Shown here piece after piece: positions 25,072 through 34,616 of a DNA stretch of 64,000 nucleotides; the stretch's first letter is position 1; each line of letters opens with the position of its first letter. The notes under the pieces are model-generated. The model saw nothing but the letters and a program-made list of their open reading frames with translations, was not told the DNA's origin and did not search any database. The translations under genes were made by a program, and so were the position numbers. This DNA comes from Streptococcus pasteurianus (lineage in GTDB: Bacteria > Bacillota > Bacilli > Lactobacillales > Streptococcaceae): contig NZ_CP039457.1 of the NCBI RefSeq assembly GCF_004843545.1, forward strand, positions 154,501 to 218,500, read 5' to 3'.

Positions 25072-26364
25072 ATGAAAAAAGGTTTGCTTACAATTGGGAT
25101 GACTGCATTAGCAGCCGTGACATTAGTTGGTTGTTCAAGCGGAAGCAGTGATAGCGATGTTGAAACAATTACATTCATCAACCATAAGACCGATTGGGAA
25201 ACTAACGGTAAATGGGATGAGTACATTGCAAAATTTAACGAGAAATATCCTGATATTAAAGTTGAAGTACAAACCATTACTGATTATGCAGGTCAAATGA
25301 AAACTCGTATGAACAGTAAAGAGTACGGCGACGTTTTAATGATTCCTGGTGATATTAGCCCGAAAGATTATGAAAACTTCTTTGAACCACTTGGTGACAC
25401 AGAAGAATTATCAGAAAAATACTTAGGGCTTAATGACCGTTCATATGAAGGTGTTCAATACGGTATTCCGAGCCAAATGAATGCAACTGGTTTGGTTGTT
25501 AATAAGAAAGTCTTTGAAGATGCAGGTATTACAGAATTCCCTAAGACAACAGAGGATTTCATTGCTGCACTTAAGAAAATAAAAGAAAATGATAGTAGCA
25601 TTGTCCCACTTTATACAAACTATGCTGCTGGTTGGACCTTATCTAACTGGGACTTCACGCGTCCAGGTGTATCAGGTGACCCTGATTTCACTAATGAAAT
25701 GACTTCAGATACATCACCCTTTGATGAAGGTGACACAATGTACACTATCTACAACACTCTTTACACAGTAGCTAAAGAAGGGTTGATTGAATCTGACCCT
25801 ACAACAAGTGATTGGGAACAATCAAAAGTTGACTTGGCAAATGGTAAAGTAGCTGTTATGGTACTTGGAAGTTGGGCAGTTCCACAAATTCAAAAAATCA
25901 ATGAAGATAATGCGGACAACATTATGTTTGAAGCATTCCCAGTAACAGCATCTGATGGCAAACAATATATGCCAATCGGTGGTGACTACAACTACGGTAT
26001 TAATGTTAACAGTAAACACAAAAAAGCAGCCCGAAAATTCATCGACTGGATGGTTAATGAATCTGACTACGCAGTTGACAATGGTGGTATTCCAACTGTG
26101 AAAGGCGCAGAATATCCAAAAGCACTTCAAGATAGTCAAGATGCGGGCGTTGAATTGATTGAAGAAAATCCAGCTCCAGAAGGTAAAGAGTCACTCTTTA
26201 GCGACATTAATAATGAATCTGAATTAGGTATCGGTTCTACTGATACTGAAAAACAACGTATCATTGACGCTGCTGTTGGAAATTCAAAAGAATCATTTGA
26301 TGACATTATGAAAGACTTTAACACACGATGGGCTAACGCCATCAAGGTGGTTTCAGATAACTAA
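25072..26364 (+). CDS. ABC sugar transporter, solute-binding lipoprotein
   Basis: The 430-residue family 1 extracellular binding protein starts with a lipoprotein signal (MKKGLLTIGMTALAAVTLVGC), with acylated Cys at residue 21, and a serine-rich linker. The mature part has the periplasmic sugar-binding fold (NGKWDEYIAKFNEKYPDIKV; GIPSQMNATGLVVNK; VMVLGSWAVPQI). It would present oligosaccharides to the permeases encoded next. The neighbouring alpha-galactosidase suggests alpha-galactosides. The ribosome binding site is a strong GGAGGAAG. It is not closely similar to MsmE at 56394. Confidence 0.9.
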   Translation: MKKGLLTIGMTALAAVTLVGCSSGSSDSDVETITFINHKTDWETNGKWDEYIAKFNEKYPDIKVEVQTITDYAGQMKTRMNSKEYGDVLMIPGDISPKDYENFFEPLGDTEELSEKYLGLNDRSYEGVQYGIPSQMNATGLVVNKKVFEDAGITEFPKTTEDFIAALKKIKENDSSIVPLYTNYAAGWTLSNWDFTRPGVSGDPDFTNEMTSDTSPFDEGDTMYTIYNTLYTVAKEGLIESDPTTSDWEQSKVDLANGKVAVMVLGSWAVPQIQKINEDNADNIMFEAFPVTASDGKQYMPIGGDYNYGINVNSKHKKAARKFIDWMVNESDYAVDNGGIPTVKGAEYPKALQDSQDAGVELIEENPAPEGKESLFSDINNESELGIGSTDTEKQRIIDAAVGNSKESFDDIMKDFNTRWANAIKVVSDN

Positions 26365-26477
26365 AATTCAATTTAGTGAGATGGGAAAGTTTGGGAGTCG
26401 AAAAATGTCTGGCTTCCTTACTTATGCTCATTTAGTGTTAAATATGCGAAAGCATCTTTGTCATGGTGGAGGTTATT

Positions 26478-27362
26478 ATGACAAAAAGTAAATTGAGTAA
26501 AGAATGGGAAAAACGGATTCTTGTTTTCTCTTTCACCATTATTCCAGTTCTTCTGTTGCTTGTCTTTTCATATTATCCATTGATAAAAATGATCCAATAC
26601 AGTTTGACAGATTGGAATGGCTATAGTCAAAATTCAAATTTTGTTGGGCTTGATAATTATAAAACGGTTTTAACAAATCCGAATTACTTTTCAGTTTTTA
26701 AAACAAGTCTCTACTACTTTATTGCAACATTTTTCCAATTAGGAATTGCACTGTTATTTGCTACGATTCTTTCATTCAAAGTGAAGTTTGCTAATTTTTG
26801 GAAAGGGATTTTATTCTTCCCATATCTTCTAAATGGTGTTGCGATTGGTTTTATCTTCCTTTATTTCTATAAAGGCGGTGGAACGCTTGATACGGTTTTG
26901 AAAGCTATTGGTCTTGGAGACCAAATCAGACTTTGGTTGGGAGACCGTTCAATCAATAATATCTCGCTTGCGTTTACATCTGTTTGGCGTTACACAGGGT
27001 TTAATTTCTTGGTGTTCTTAGGAGCGATTCAGTCTATTAACCCTGAAGTCTATGAAGCAGCTGAGATTGACGGTGCTAATCGCTGGAATCAATTTAGATA
27101 CATTATCATTCCAAGTATTCGAAACATTGTCTTTCTTAACATTATCTTGGGTGTGAGTGGTTCACTAAGCGTCTTTGATATTCCATATATCATGACAGGC
27201 GGTTCAAATGAAACATCAACTTTCGTTATTCAAACCATTGATACAGCCTTCAAGTACAATAAAGTCGGTTTGGCATCGGCTATGGCAATCATTCTCTTGT
27301 TTATCGTTATTGTTGTTTCTGTGATTCAAAAGGTTGTTACTAGTGAAAGGAAGAATGTCTGA
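26478..27362 (+). CDS. ABC sugar transporter permease (MalF-like)
   Basis: The 294-residue membrane protein has six predicted helices and the EAA loop (EVYEAAEIDGANRWNQFRYIIIP, near residue 195) that contacts the ATPase. The ATG at 26478 follows GGAGG at 5 bases; a GTG-type extension to 26463 is unlikely. Its stop codon overlaps the start of the next permease (TGATG). Confidence 0.92.
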   Translation: MTKSKLSKEWEKRILVFSFTIIPVLLLLVFSYYPLIKMIQYSLTDWNGYSQNSNFVGLDNYKTVLTNPNYFSVFKTSLYYFIATFFQLGIALLFATILSFKVKFANFWKGILFFPYLLNGVAIGFIFLYFYKGGGTLDTVLKAIGLGDQIRLWLGDRSINNISLAFTSVWRYTGFNFLVFLGAIQSINPEVYEAAEIDGANRWNQFRYIIIPSIRNIVFLNIILGVSGSLSVFDIPYIMTGGSNETSTFVIQTIDTAFKYNKVGLASAMAIILLFIVIVVSVIQKVVTSERKNV

Positions 27363-28189
27363 TGAAAACGAAAAAAATAACAGTTGGAAAAATTCTTCAA
27401 TACCTTATCTTGCTAATTGGAGCAACCGTTGCGATTTTGCCGATTTTGGTTGTCTTTATCGGCTCATTCAAATCAAATACTGAATTTTTGAGTACGGGTG
27501 TTTTGGAATTACCAAAATCACTAGATTTCTCAAATTATAAGACGGCTTTTGTGAATGGGCAAATGTTGCTCGGTTTTAAAAATACGTTGCTTATCTTTGT
27601 GGTTAGTATGGTTGGGAAATTGACTCTTGCCTCAATGTTTGCTTATGCGGTTAGTCGATTTGATTTTAAACTGAAAAAGCTTATCTTGACGCTCTTTATG
27701 TTGGCAATGCTGATTCCGAGTATCACTAGCCAAGTTGCAACTTTCCAAATCATCAATTCACTTGGATTGTTTAACAAAATTTGGTCAGTTATTTTGCTCA
27801 ATTTGGGAACTGATGTTATTTCCGTCTATGTCTTTTTACAATATCTGGATGAAATTCCAATTTCTCTTGATGAATCAGCTTATCTTGACGGTGCTAGTCA
27901 TTTTGGTATTTTCTGGCGCATTATTCTCCCAAATTTGAAAGCTCCGATTGTTACCATGTTAATTATCAGTGGTGTCGGTGTTTACAATGACTTTTACAAT
28001 CCTTTCCTTTATATGCCAGACCGTAATTTGAAAGTTATTTCAACAGCGCTCTTTGCCTTTAAGGGACCTTACGGAACTAATTGGCCTGTTATTTTGGCAG
28101 GGGTTGTCATCGTTATTTTGCCAATTTTAATTGTCTTTTTATCACTTCAAAAGTACATCTACAATGGTGTTGCTGGTTCAGTAAAATAG
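27362..28189 (+). CDS. ABC sugar transporter permease (MalG-like)
   Basis: The 275-residue membrane protein has six helices and the EAA-type loop SLDESAYLDGASHFGIFWRIILP near residue 175. It overlaps the previous gene by one base. No ATPase gene follows, so the importer needs an ATPase from elsewhere, most likely MsmK (38377). Confidence 0.92.
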   Translation: MKTKKITVGKILQYLILLIGATVAILPILVVFIGSFKSNTEFLSTGVLELPKSLDFSNYKTAFVNGQMLLGFKNTLLIFVVSMVGKLTLASMFAYAVSRFDFKLKKLILTLFMLAMLIPSITSQVATFQIINSLGLFNKIWSVILLNLGTDVISVYVFLQYLDEIPISLDESAYLDGASHFGIFWRIILPNLKAPIVTMLIISGVGVYNDFYNPFLYMPDRNLKVISTALFAFKGPYGTNWPVILAGVVIVILPILIVFLSLQKYIYNGVAGSVK

Positions 28190-28222
28190 AAAGATTTAGA
28201 AATTGTCTAGAAAGGAACAGCT

Positions 28223-28807
28223 ATGACCGAAAAATCATCGCGTTTGATAGATGCTGTTAACTTAGTTTATACCGTCATGAAGGGCTCAGTGCTCTTCTGG
28301 CTGGCTTTGCTAAGTAGAGGTTTTGTTTATGGCTGGGTCTTTGCCATAAAGATAGTGTCTCTTTATTTCACTTCTGAAAATCCTCAGACGTTGCGATTTA
28401 GAGATTTGTTAAAGCAAAAAGAAAGTATTCCTTATGCTAAAGTGATTTCGGCTATGATGACTTTCTTCTTTAGCTTGGGATTGACTGGTTGGTTACTTAG
28501 TCTGGTCAATATCAGCCAGTTATCGTTTGCCATGTTTTATATTGGTGGGCTTGCTTGGCTAGTCTGGTTAGTTATCGTGATTTATTACGTTAAAACACAG
28601 TCGTCAAGCGGAGAAAATCAGTTTTATCAAAGCCTTCTTGAAATGAAACAGGACTTTCAAAAGGTTATTTTAGCCTTTCTTCTTGCTTTTATCTTTGTGT
28701 GGTTAACATTAACCAAAACAATGTTGGGCTGGTTATTGTTCCCAGGAATTTATTTTTATCTTGTTGGACGTATTCAAAAAGTACAATTTAAAGGAGTCAA
28801 GTCATGA
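28223..28807 (+). CDS. DUF624 (YesL-like) membrane protein
   Basis: The 194-residue protein has about five hydrophobic segments and resembles the DUF624/YesL proteins that commonly sit beside sugar ABC importers in Firmicutes. The role is unknown; an accessory function in transport is guessed from context. Its last four bases overlap the alpha-galactosidase start (ATGA), so the genes are translationally coupled. Confidence 0.75.
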   Translation: MTEKSSRLIDAVNLVYTVMKGSVLFWLALLSRGFVYGWVFAIKIVSLYFTSENPQTLRFRDLLKQKESIPYAKVISAMMTFFFSLGLTGWLLSLVNISQLSFAMFYIGGLAWLVWLVIVIYYVKTQSSSGENQFYQSLLEMKQDFQKVILAFLLAFIFVWLTLTKTMLGWLLFPGIYFYLVGRIQKVQFKGVKS

Positions 28808-31035
28808 TTCTCATTAATGAGGAAGAACTTTCTTTTCATTTGACCAATGGAAAAGTATCGTATGTGTTTAGAGTAATGGAGAGAACAGGGGTTTTAGAGC
28901 AATTATATTGCGGACCTGCCATTTCTGATTACGAATCGTTTACCTTTTTGATTGAGCGTGAAATTCGCCCAGGAAATAATCTTTATATGGGGTCGAGCTT
29001 AATGTCGCTTGAGCATATTAAGCAAGAGTATCCCGTATTTGGGACGACGGATTTTCGCTATCCTGCTTTAGAAATTCAATATCCGACGGGAGATTTGATT
29101 TCACATTTTCGCTATGTGGGCTATCGTATTGAAAAAGGAAAGACGGTAACGGGTGCTCTTCCAGGGACTTTTGGAAATGAAGAAGATGTTGAAACGTTGA
29201 TTGTTTGTTTGAAAGATGACTATGCTGATTTAGAGCTTGAATTGCATTATGCGATTTATGCGAATTATCCTATCATTACGCGTCAGCAAAAAATCATTAA
29301 CAAGGACACACAAACGGTCTCGATTAAACGTTTTGCTAGTTTTAGTTTAGACCTTCCAAATGAGAATTATGACTGGGTTCATTTAGATGGTGCTTGGGCA
29401 CGTGAAAATCATTTGTCGCGTAGTTCCATTCAAAAAGGTATCCAAAATATTTCAAGCACGAGAGGGCACAGCAGTCATGTTCACAACCCTTTCCTTGCCA
29501 TTTGTTCACCAGAAGCAACCGAAAATAATGGACAAGTATATGGCTTTAGTTTGATTTATAGTGGAAGCTTTTTAGCCCAAATTGAATTAGACAACTACAA
29601 TACCCTACGCATACAAATGGGTATCAATCCCTTCCAGTTTGATTGGCAACTTTATCCAGGACAACTGTTCGAATCTCCTGAAGCTGTCTTGGTTGTGAAC
29701 CAGTCGGGCTTTAATGGGATGAGTCAGGTTTTTCATGATTTTTATAAAGAACATTTAATACGAAGTTCATGGAAAAATAAAAAACGCCCTGTTTTACTAA
29801 ATAGTTGGGAGGCGATGTATTTCGATTTTAATCAAGAAAAGATTTTAGAAGTGGCTGAGGAAGCCAGTAAATTAGGAATTGAACTTTTTGTCTTGGACGA
29901 CGGTTGGTTTGGCAAGCGAAATAGTGACACGGGTTCACTTGGTAATTGGACGGAAAACAAAGAAAAATTACCAGACGGACTTGCTTATTTAGCTAAGGCT
30001 ATCAAAGAAAAAGGAATGTTATTTGGGCTTTGGTTTGAGCCAGAAATGGTCTCTGATGATACTGATTTGTTTAAAGAACATCCAGGTTGGGTCATTGGCA
30101 ATCCAGAAAAAAACATTTCGCATGGTCGTAATCAATTTGTGCTTGATTTTGGCAATCCAGAAGTGGTCGAAGCAATTTACAATCAAATGGCACGTTTGTT
30201 ATCAACGGTGCCGATTGATTACATTAAGTTAGACATGAACCGCTACATTTCAGAAAGTTTTTCAAGTCATTTGCCAAGTAAACAGCAAGGTGAGGTTAAC
30301 CACCGTTACATCTTGGGTGTTTACAGCTTATACGAAAAACTAAATCAGGCATTTCCTGATGTTCTTATTGAATCTTGTGCGGGTGGCGGGGCACGTTTTG
30401 ACCCTGGAATGCTTTATTATTCGCCACAAATCTGGACAAGCGATGATACGGACGCGGTGGAACGTTTGACTATTCAATGGGGGACTTCTATGGTCTATCC
30501 GTTATCAACCATGAGTGCCCATGTTTCAGCGGTGCCTAATCATCAAGTCGCACGTGTGACATCACTTGATATGCGAAAAGACGTTGCCATGTTTGGTGTC
30601 TTTGGCTACGAATTAAATCCATTAGCTTTGACAGAAGAGGAAAAAGAAGCTGTAAAAGCGCAGATTAAAGAATACCATACCTATCAAGAATTGATTCAAA
30701 ATGGTATTTTCTATCGCTTGGATTTGATGGACAAAAACCATGTCGGCTGGCTGGTTGTCAATAAAGAAAGAACAGAAGCTTTGGTTGGCTATTATACGAT
30801 TTTGGCGCAACCAAATCCAATTTACGAACGTTTAAAATTAGTTGGTCTCGACCCTGATAAAGCCTATCATATTCTCGGAAAAGATAAAGACGAGGTAAGG
30901 TATGGACGTGACCTAACTTCTATCGGTATTGTTTTAGGAAAAAATTATATCAGTAGAGAAAATGAGTATTGGTCGCGCGAAATGCCGGGTGATTTTAACG
31001 GAAAAATTTATTATTTGCAACAAATTGATAAATAA
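28804..31035 (+). CDS. Alpha-galactosidase, GH36 family (first copy)
   Basis: The 743-residue cytoplasmic enzyme hydrolyses terminal alpha-1,6-galactose. It has an N-terminal beta-supersandwich and a catalytic barrel: [11 protein letters not shown] near residue 362, the nucleophile Asp in DYIKLDMNRYISE near residue 478, SCAGGGARFD near residue 523, and the acid/base Asp in WTSDDTDAVERL near residue 546. It lacks a signal peptide and so acts on imported sugars. It is a clear paralogue of Aga at 54220 but belongs to a different operon under a GntR regulator. Confidence 0.93.
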   Translation: MILINEEELSFHLTNGKVSYVFRVMERTGVLEQLYCGPAISDYESFTFLIEREIRPGNNLYMGSSLMSLEHIKQEYPVFGTTDFRYPALEIQYPTGDLISHFRYVGYRIEKGKTVTGALPGTFGNEEDVETLIVCLKDDYADLELELHYAIYANYPIITRQQKIINKDTQTVSIKRFASFSLDLPNENYDWVHLDGAWARENHLSRSSIQKGIQNISSTRGHSSHVHNPFLAICSPEATENNGQVYGFSLIYSGSFLAQIELDNYNTLRIQMGINPFQFDWQLYPGQLFESPEAVLVVNQSGFNGMSQVFHDFYKEHLIRSSWKNKKRPVLLNSWEAMYFDFNQEKILEVAEEASKLGIELFVLDDGWFGKRNSDTGSLGNWTENKEKLPDGLAYLAKAIKEKGMLFGLWFEPEMVSDDTDLFKEHPGWVIGNPEKNISHGRNQFVLDFGNPEVVEAIYNQMARLLSTVPIDYIKLDMNRYISESFSSHLPSKQQGEVNHRYILGVYSLYEKLNQAFPDVLIESCAGGGARFDPGMLYYSPQIWTSDDTDAVERLTIQWGTSMVYPLSTMSAHVSAVPNHQVARVTSLDMRKDVAMFGVFGYELNPLALTEEEKEAVKAQIKEYHTYQELIQNGIFYRLDLMDKNHVGWLVVNKERTEALVGYYTILAQPNPIYERLKLVGLDPDKAYHILGKDKDEVRYGRDLTSIGIVLGKNYISRENEYWSREMPGDFNGKIYYLQQIDK

Positions 31036-31110
31036 CATTTGGAACTTCTTGCGTTCTAGTTTACAATAAAAGTAAGGAAAAGAGTAATCAAAATGAGCAG
31101 AGGAGAAAAA

Positions 31111-31824
31111 ATGGAAAAATATAATCGTATTGCAAATGATGTTCGCAAGAAAATCTTAGAAGGTGTTTATCAGCCAAATGAGCAATTACCTTTTGAAAAA
31201 GACCTTTGTCAATTTTACGATGTTAGTAAAATGACGGTTAAAAAGGCTTTGGATATGCTAGTTGCAGAGGGATTAATTTACAAGCGTCGTGGTGCTGGAA
31301 CTTTTGTGATGGACCTATCTGTTGAAAAAATGGAAAAAATGTTGATGGACATTCAAATGATGGGGACAACCGCATTCTATCCAGACAAAAACATTACAAG
31401 TAAGGTGATTGACTTTTCTGTGGTAAAAGCAACGCCTGAAATTGCAGACAAATTAAAAATTAAAGAAACAAGTTTTGTGTACAAAATTCATCGTGTGCGT
31501 ATTGTTGATGATAAACCAACGGTTATTGAAGAAACATATATGCCGATTGATTTAATTAACGGTCTGAAATTAGAGCATGTTGAAAGCTCAATTTATGATT
31601 ATATCGAAAGTGGTTTAGGGCTAAAAATCCAATCTGGTCACCGTACGATTACAGTACGTCGTGCAACGGATATGGAAGCTGAATACCTAGACTTGGAAAA
31701 AGGGGACCCAGTTGCGATTGCCGTTCAAACAGGTTACCTAAGCACAGGTGCCGTTTTTGAGTATTCAATCAGTACCCATCGTTATGATGAATTTTCAGTG
31801 GAGATTGTTTTAACACATAATTAA
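31111..31824 (+). CDS. GntR-family regulator with UTRA domain, alpha-galactoside locus
   Basis: The 237-residue protein has an N-terminal winged helix (KILEGVYQPNEQLPFEKDLC, then FYDVSKMTVKKALDMLVAEG) and a C-terminal UTRA domain. The ATG at 31111 follows GAGGAG; the longer frame from 31093 would put that site inside the gene. It lies between the alpha-galactosidase and ROK kinase genes. It is likely the local repressor acting at the palindrome 24991-25008. It is paralogous to the protein at 22077. Confidence 0.88.
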   Translation: MEKYNRIANDVRKKILEGVYQPNEQLPFEKDLCQFYDVSKMTVKKALDMLVAEGLIYKRRGAGTFVMDLSVEKMEKMLMDIQMMGTTAFYPDKNITSKVIDFSVVKATPEIADKLKIKETSFVYKIHRVRIVDDKPTVIEETYMPIDLINGLKLEHVESSIYDYIESGLGLKIQSGHRTITVRRATDMEAEYLDLEKGDPVAIAVQTGYLSTGAVFEYSISTHRYDEFSVEIVLTHN

Positions 31825-31857
31825 TGGCAATCTCTGTCACTTAGAATGGAGAAAAAA

Positions 31858-32721
31858 ATGAATTTAGTTGTGTTTGATATTGGTGGAACATCTGTAAAAT
31901 ACGGTCTTTACCAAGATGGTAGTATCGAAAAGAAAAGTTCTTTTGCTACGCCAAAAACTTGGGATGAAATGAAAGAAAATCTGTATCAAGTCTTTAAAGA
32001 ATTATCAGATGCTGATACAAAAGGTGTTGCCATATCAAGCCCGGGTGCCGTAGATACAGAAGAAGGTGTTATCAAAGGGCTTAGTGCGATTCCATATATT
32101 CATCGCTTCAAAATTGTTGATGAATTAGAAGCTTTGTTTGGACTTCCTGTTGCTATTGAAAATGATGCCAACTGTGCAGGTCTAGCTGAAAGCAAATTTG
32201 GTATTGGTCAAGACAGCAAAAATGCCCTTTACTTTATCATTGGTTCTGGTATTGGCGGTGCAGTTTGTCAAAATGGTCAATTGTACAAAGGTAGCAGCCT
32301 TTTCGGTGGTGAATTTGGCTATATGATTATCGAAAATGGTAAGACATTAAGTACGCTTGCTAGTCCAGTTCAAGTAGCTGACCGTTATGCTAAAGCTCAT
32401 GGTTTAACTGATTTTTCTGGGAAAGACTTGTTTGATTTAGCAGATAGTGGAGATGAAGAAGCTAAGGCTGCTTTGGCAGGCTTGTATGATGCTTTGGCTA
32501 CTGGTATTTTCAATTGCCTTGTCAGCTTCAACCCAGATTTGGTCGGTATCGGTGGCGGTATCTCAGTTCGACCAGATTTGGTATCTGAACTTGATAAACG
32601 TATTCAAAAATTAATTCATGACACTGAAGCCAGTGAATTAACTTACGAACTTAAAAGTTGTCAATTTAAAAATGACGCCAACTTATTAGGAGCCGCTTCA
32701 AATTTTTTAAACACTAAGTGA
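31858..32721 (+). CDS. ROK family sugar kinase lacking the zinc motif
   Basis: The 287-residue protein has the ROK ATP-binding and sugar-binding motifs: VFDIGGTSVKYGL at the N terminus, ISSPGAVD, ENDANCAGLAE near residue 101, and GSGIGGAV near residue 126. The usual ROK zinc ligands are absent: where GEIGH...CxCGxxGCxE is expected, the sequence reads GGEFGYMIIENGKTLSTLAS. It therefore belongs to the zinc-less ROK subgroup (BglK/NanK-like). It is likely a kinase for a sugar released in this locus. The ATG at 31858 follows GGAG. Confidence 0.85.
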   Translation: MNLVVFDIGGTSVKYGLYQDGSIEKKSSFATPKTWDEMKENLYQVFKELSDADTKGVAISSPGAVDTEEGVIKGLSAIPYIHRFKIVDELEALFGLPVAIENDANCAGLAESKFGIGQDSKNALYFIIGSGIGGAVCQNGQLYKGSSLFGGEFGYMIIENGKTLSTLASPVQVADRYAKAHGLTDFSGKDLFDLADSGDEEAKAALAGLYDALATGIFNCLVSFNPDLVGIGGGISVRPDLVSELDKRIQKLIHDTEASELTYELKSCQFKNDANLLGAASNFLNTK

Positions 32722-32729
32722 GGTAGCCT

Positions 32730-33368
32730 ATGGAAATTAAGAAACATGACCGTATCGTTTTTTTCGGAGATAGCATTACGGAGTGGGGACGTGATAAAAG
32801 TAATCCAGATAGTCTAGGACATGGCTATGTGAGCATTGTAGCGGCAGATTTACTGGATCGTTCTCCAGAGTTAGGATTGCATTTTTACAATCGAGGTGTT
32901 GGTGGTGATAAGGTTCAAGATTTGTTAAATCGTGTGGACGATTGCTTATCTTGCCAACCCGATGCTGTCATTTTAATGGTTGGTATCAATGATGTTTGGC
33001 ACTTGGTTGGTAAAGATGGCTTTGCTAGTCAAGAAGAACAACAACGTTTTGAAAATGTCTATCGTCAGCTTCTGCAAGCATTGAAACAAGCAGGAATTGA
33101 GCGCATTTTGTTAATGGAACCATTTGTGTTGGACTATCCAGAAGACCGTATGGAATGGCGTCGAGATTTGGACCCTAAGATTCAAATTGTCCGTCATCTT
33201 GCGCGTGAGTTTAAATTGGAATTGGTTCCTTTGGATGGCTTGATGAATGAGCAGGCATTGCTTTATGGCAGACGTGAATTGACAGGTGATGACGGTGTTC
33301 ACCCAACATTGGTTGGCGCTAATATCATTGCTCAAGAAATCCTAAAACGCCTAACGTTTATTTATTGA
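32730..33368 (+). CDS. SGNH/GDSL-type hydrolase (putative deacetylase)
   Basis: The 212-residue protein has all four SGNH blocks: FFGDSITEWG (Ser, residue 14), RGVGG near residue 56, VGINDVW near residue 83, and GVHPT with the catalytic Asp and His near residues 188-191. There is no signal peptide, so it works inside the cell. In this context a carbohydrate O-acetylesterase is likely. It is 8 bases downstream of the ROK gene and 15 bases upstream of the next esterase. Confidence 0.88.
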   Translation: MEIKKHDRIVFFGDSITEWGRDKSNPDSLGHGYVSIVAADLLDRSPELGLHFYNRGVGGDKVQDLLNRVDDCLSCQPDAVILMVGINDVWHLVGKDGFASQEEQQRFENVYRQLLQALKQAGIERILLMEPFVLDYPEDRMEWRRDLDPKIQIVRHLAREFKLELVPLDGLMNEQALLYGRRELTGDDGVHPTLVGANIIAQEILKRLTFIY

Positions 33369-33383
33369 AAGTAGAGGTAGGCA

Positions 33384-34340
33384 ATGAAAACAGAAGATGC
33401 TTTGAGAGAGTGGGGCGATTACCAAGGGCGTCAAGATAAGCCTGATGATTTTGACGATTTTTGGGATAAAGCCAAAAAAGAGGTGGATTCGCTGGGGCTT
33501 CATTATGAATTGACACCGACTGATTTTACATCAAAAGTGGCAGAGTGTTATGACTTGTATTTTACAGGTGTTCATGAGTCAAAAATCTATGCTCAACTGC
33601 TTTTGCCAAAGAAATCAAGTGCGAAACACCCTGTTATTTTTCAATTTCATGGTTATCATAGTGATGTCGGTGATTGGTCGGATAAATTAGCTTTTGTGTC
33701 TGAAGGCTATGTTGTGGTTGCCTTGTCTGTTCGAGGGCAAGGTGGCGAGTCAGAAGACCGTTTGCAAACAAGTGGTGGCACCTTGAAAGGACACCTTATC
33801 CGTGGCATTGAGGACGGTCCAGAGAAGCTTTTTTATCGTGCGGTTTTTCAGGACGTTTACCAACTGACAAATGTGGTGAGTCGTCTGCCATTTGTGGATA
33901 GTTCTAAAATGGCTTCTTACGGCGTATCACAAGGCGGAGCTTTAGCGCTTGTCTGTGCGGCGCTGTGTCCAAAGGTTAAACGGACATTTGTGCAGTATCC
34001 TTTTTTAAGCGATTATCGTACCGCATATGGTTTAGAGGTCACACAATCAGCTTATGAGGAGTTGGCATACTATTTCCGCTATCGTGACCCACTTCATGAA
34101 CGAGAAGAAGCTGTATTTGCTGCTTTAGATTATGTTGATATTCAATATTTGGTGGACCGTATCCAAGCAGAAGTGATATGGGCGATGGGCTTAGAAGACC
34201 GAGTTTGTCACCCAAAAACACAATTTGCTGTTTATAACCACATTCAAGCACCGAAAAAACTTTATTTTTACCCAGAATACGGTCACGAATACTTGCCAAA
34301 ATTTAACGACAAGGTTCACCAGATTTTAGGTGGAAAGTAA
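33384..34340 (+). CDS. Acetylxylan esterase / cephalosporin-C deacetylase family protein
   Basis: The 318-residue alpha/beta hydrolase has the nucleophile elbow GVSQGGA near residue 180, Asp in MGLEDRVCHP near residue 270 and His in YGHEYLP near residue 300. RGQGG near residue 118 marks this esterase family. It removes acetyl groups from carbohydrates. It is cytoplasmic, the second esterase of the locus and the last gene before a terminator. No xylanase or xylosidase is near, so the acetylated sugar is probably something other than xylan. Confidence 0.88.
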   Translation: MKTEDALREWGDYQGRQDKPDDFDDFWDKAKKEVDSLGLHYELTPTDFTSKVAECYDLYFTGVHESKIYAQLLLPKKSSAKHPVIFQFHGYHSDVGDWSDKLAFVSEGYVVVALSVRGQGGESEDRLQTSGGTLKGHLIRGIEDGPEKLFYRAVFQDVYQLTNVVSRLPFVDSSKMASYGVSQGGALALVCAALCPKVKRTFVQYPFLSDYRTAYGLEVTQSAYEELAYYFRYRDPLHEREEAVFAALDYVDIQYLVDRIQAEVIWAMGLEDRVCHPKTQFAVYNHIQAPKKLYFYPEYGHEYLPKFNDKVHQILGGK

Positions 34341-34355
34341 GTTGAAAAAGAGTGA

Positions 34356-34392
34356 AAGAAAGCTGAGACAAAAGTGCTCAGCTTTCTTTATG
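34356..34392 (+). terminator. Rho-independent terminator closing the alpha-galactoside locus
   Basis: AAGAAAGCTGAG (34356-34367) pairs with CTCAGCTTTCTT (34377-34388). Confidence 0.85.
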
Positions 34393-34557
34393 TCATTATA
34401 TTGCTATACGCGGTGGTTTAGGCTGTCGGTCAGTCAGCAAGAAATGAGGAATAAGCGCCAATTCGCCAGATTTTATTTGTTCTAAGTTTGGCTATTTCTT
34501 ATTTGGATAATATTTAGCACATTTCTCCTTCCAAAACGTGGCTTTTTGGCTTATGAA

Positions 34558-34587
34558 TTGGTATTTTAGGCAGTTTAGTGTTAAAAT
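34558..34587 (+). promoter_or_regulatory. Promoter of relA
   Basis: TTGGTA (34558-34563) and TAAAAT (34582-34587) with a TGT extension lie just upstream of relA. The 165 bases before this hold nothing recognised. Confidence 0.6.
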
Positions 34588-34616
34588 AAATACAATATCA
34601 ATCTGAAGAGGTCTTT

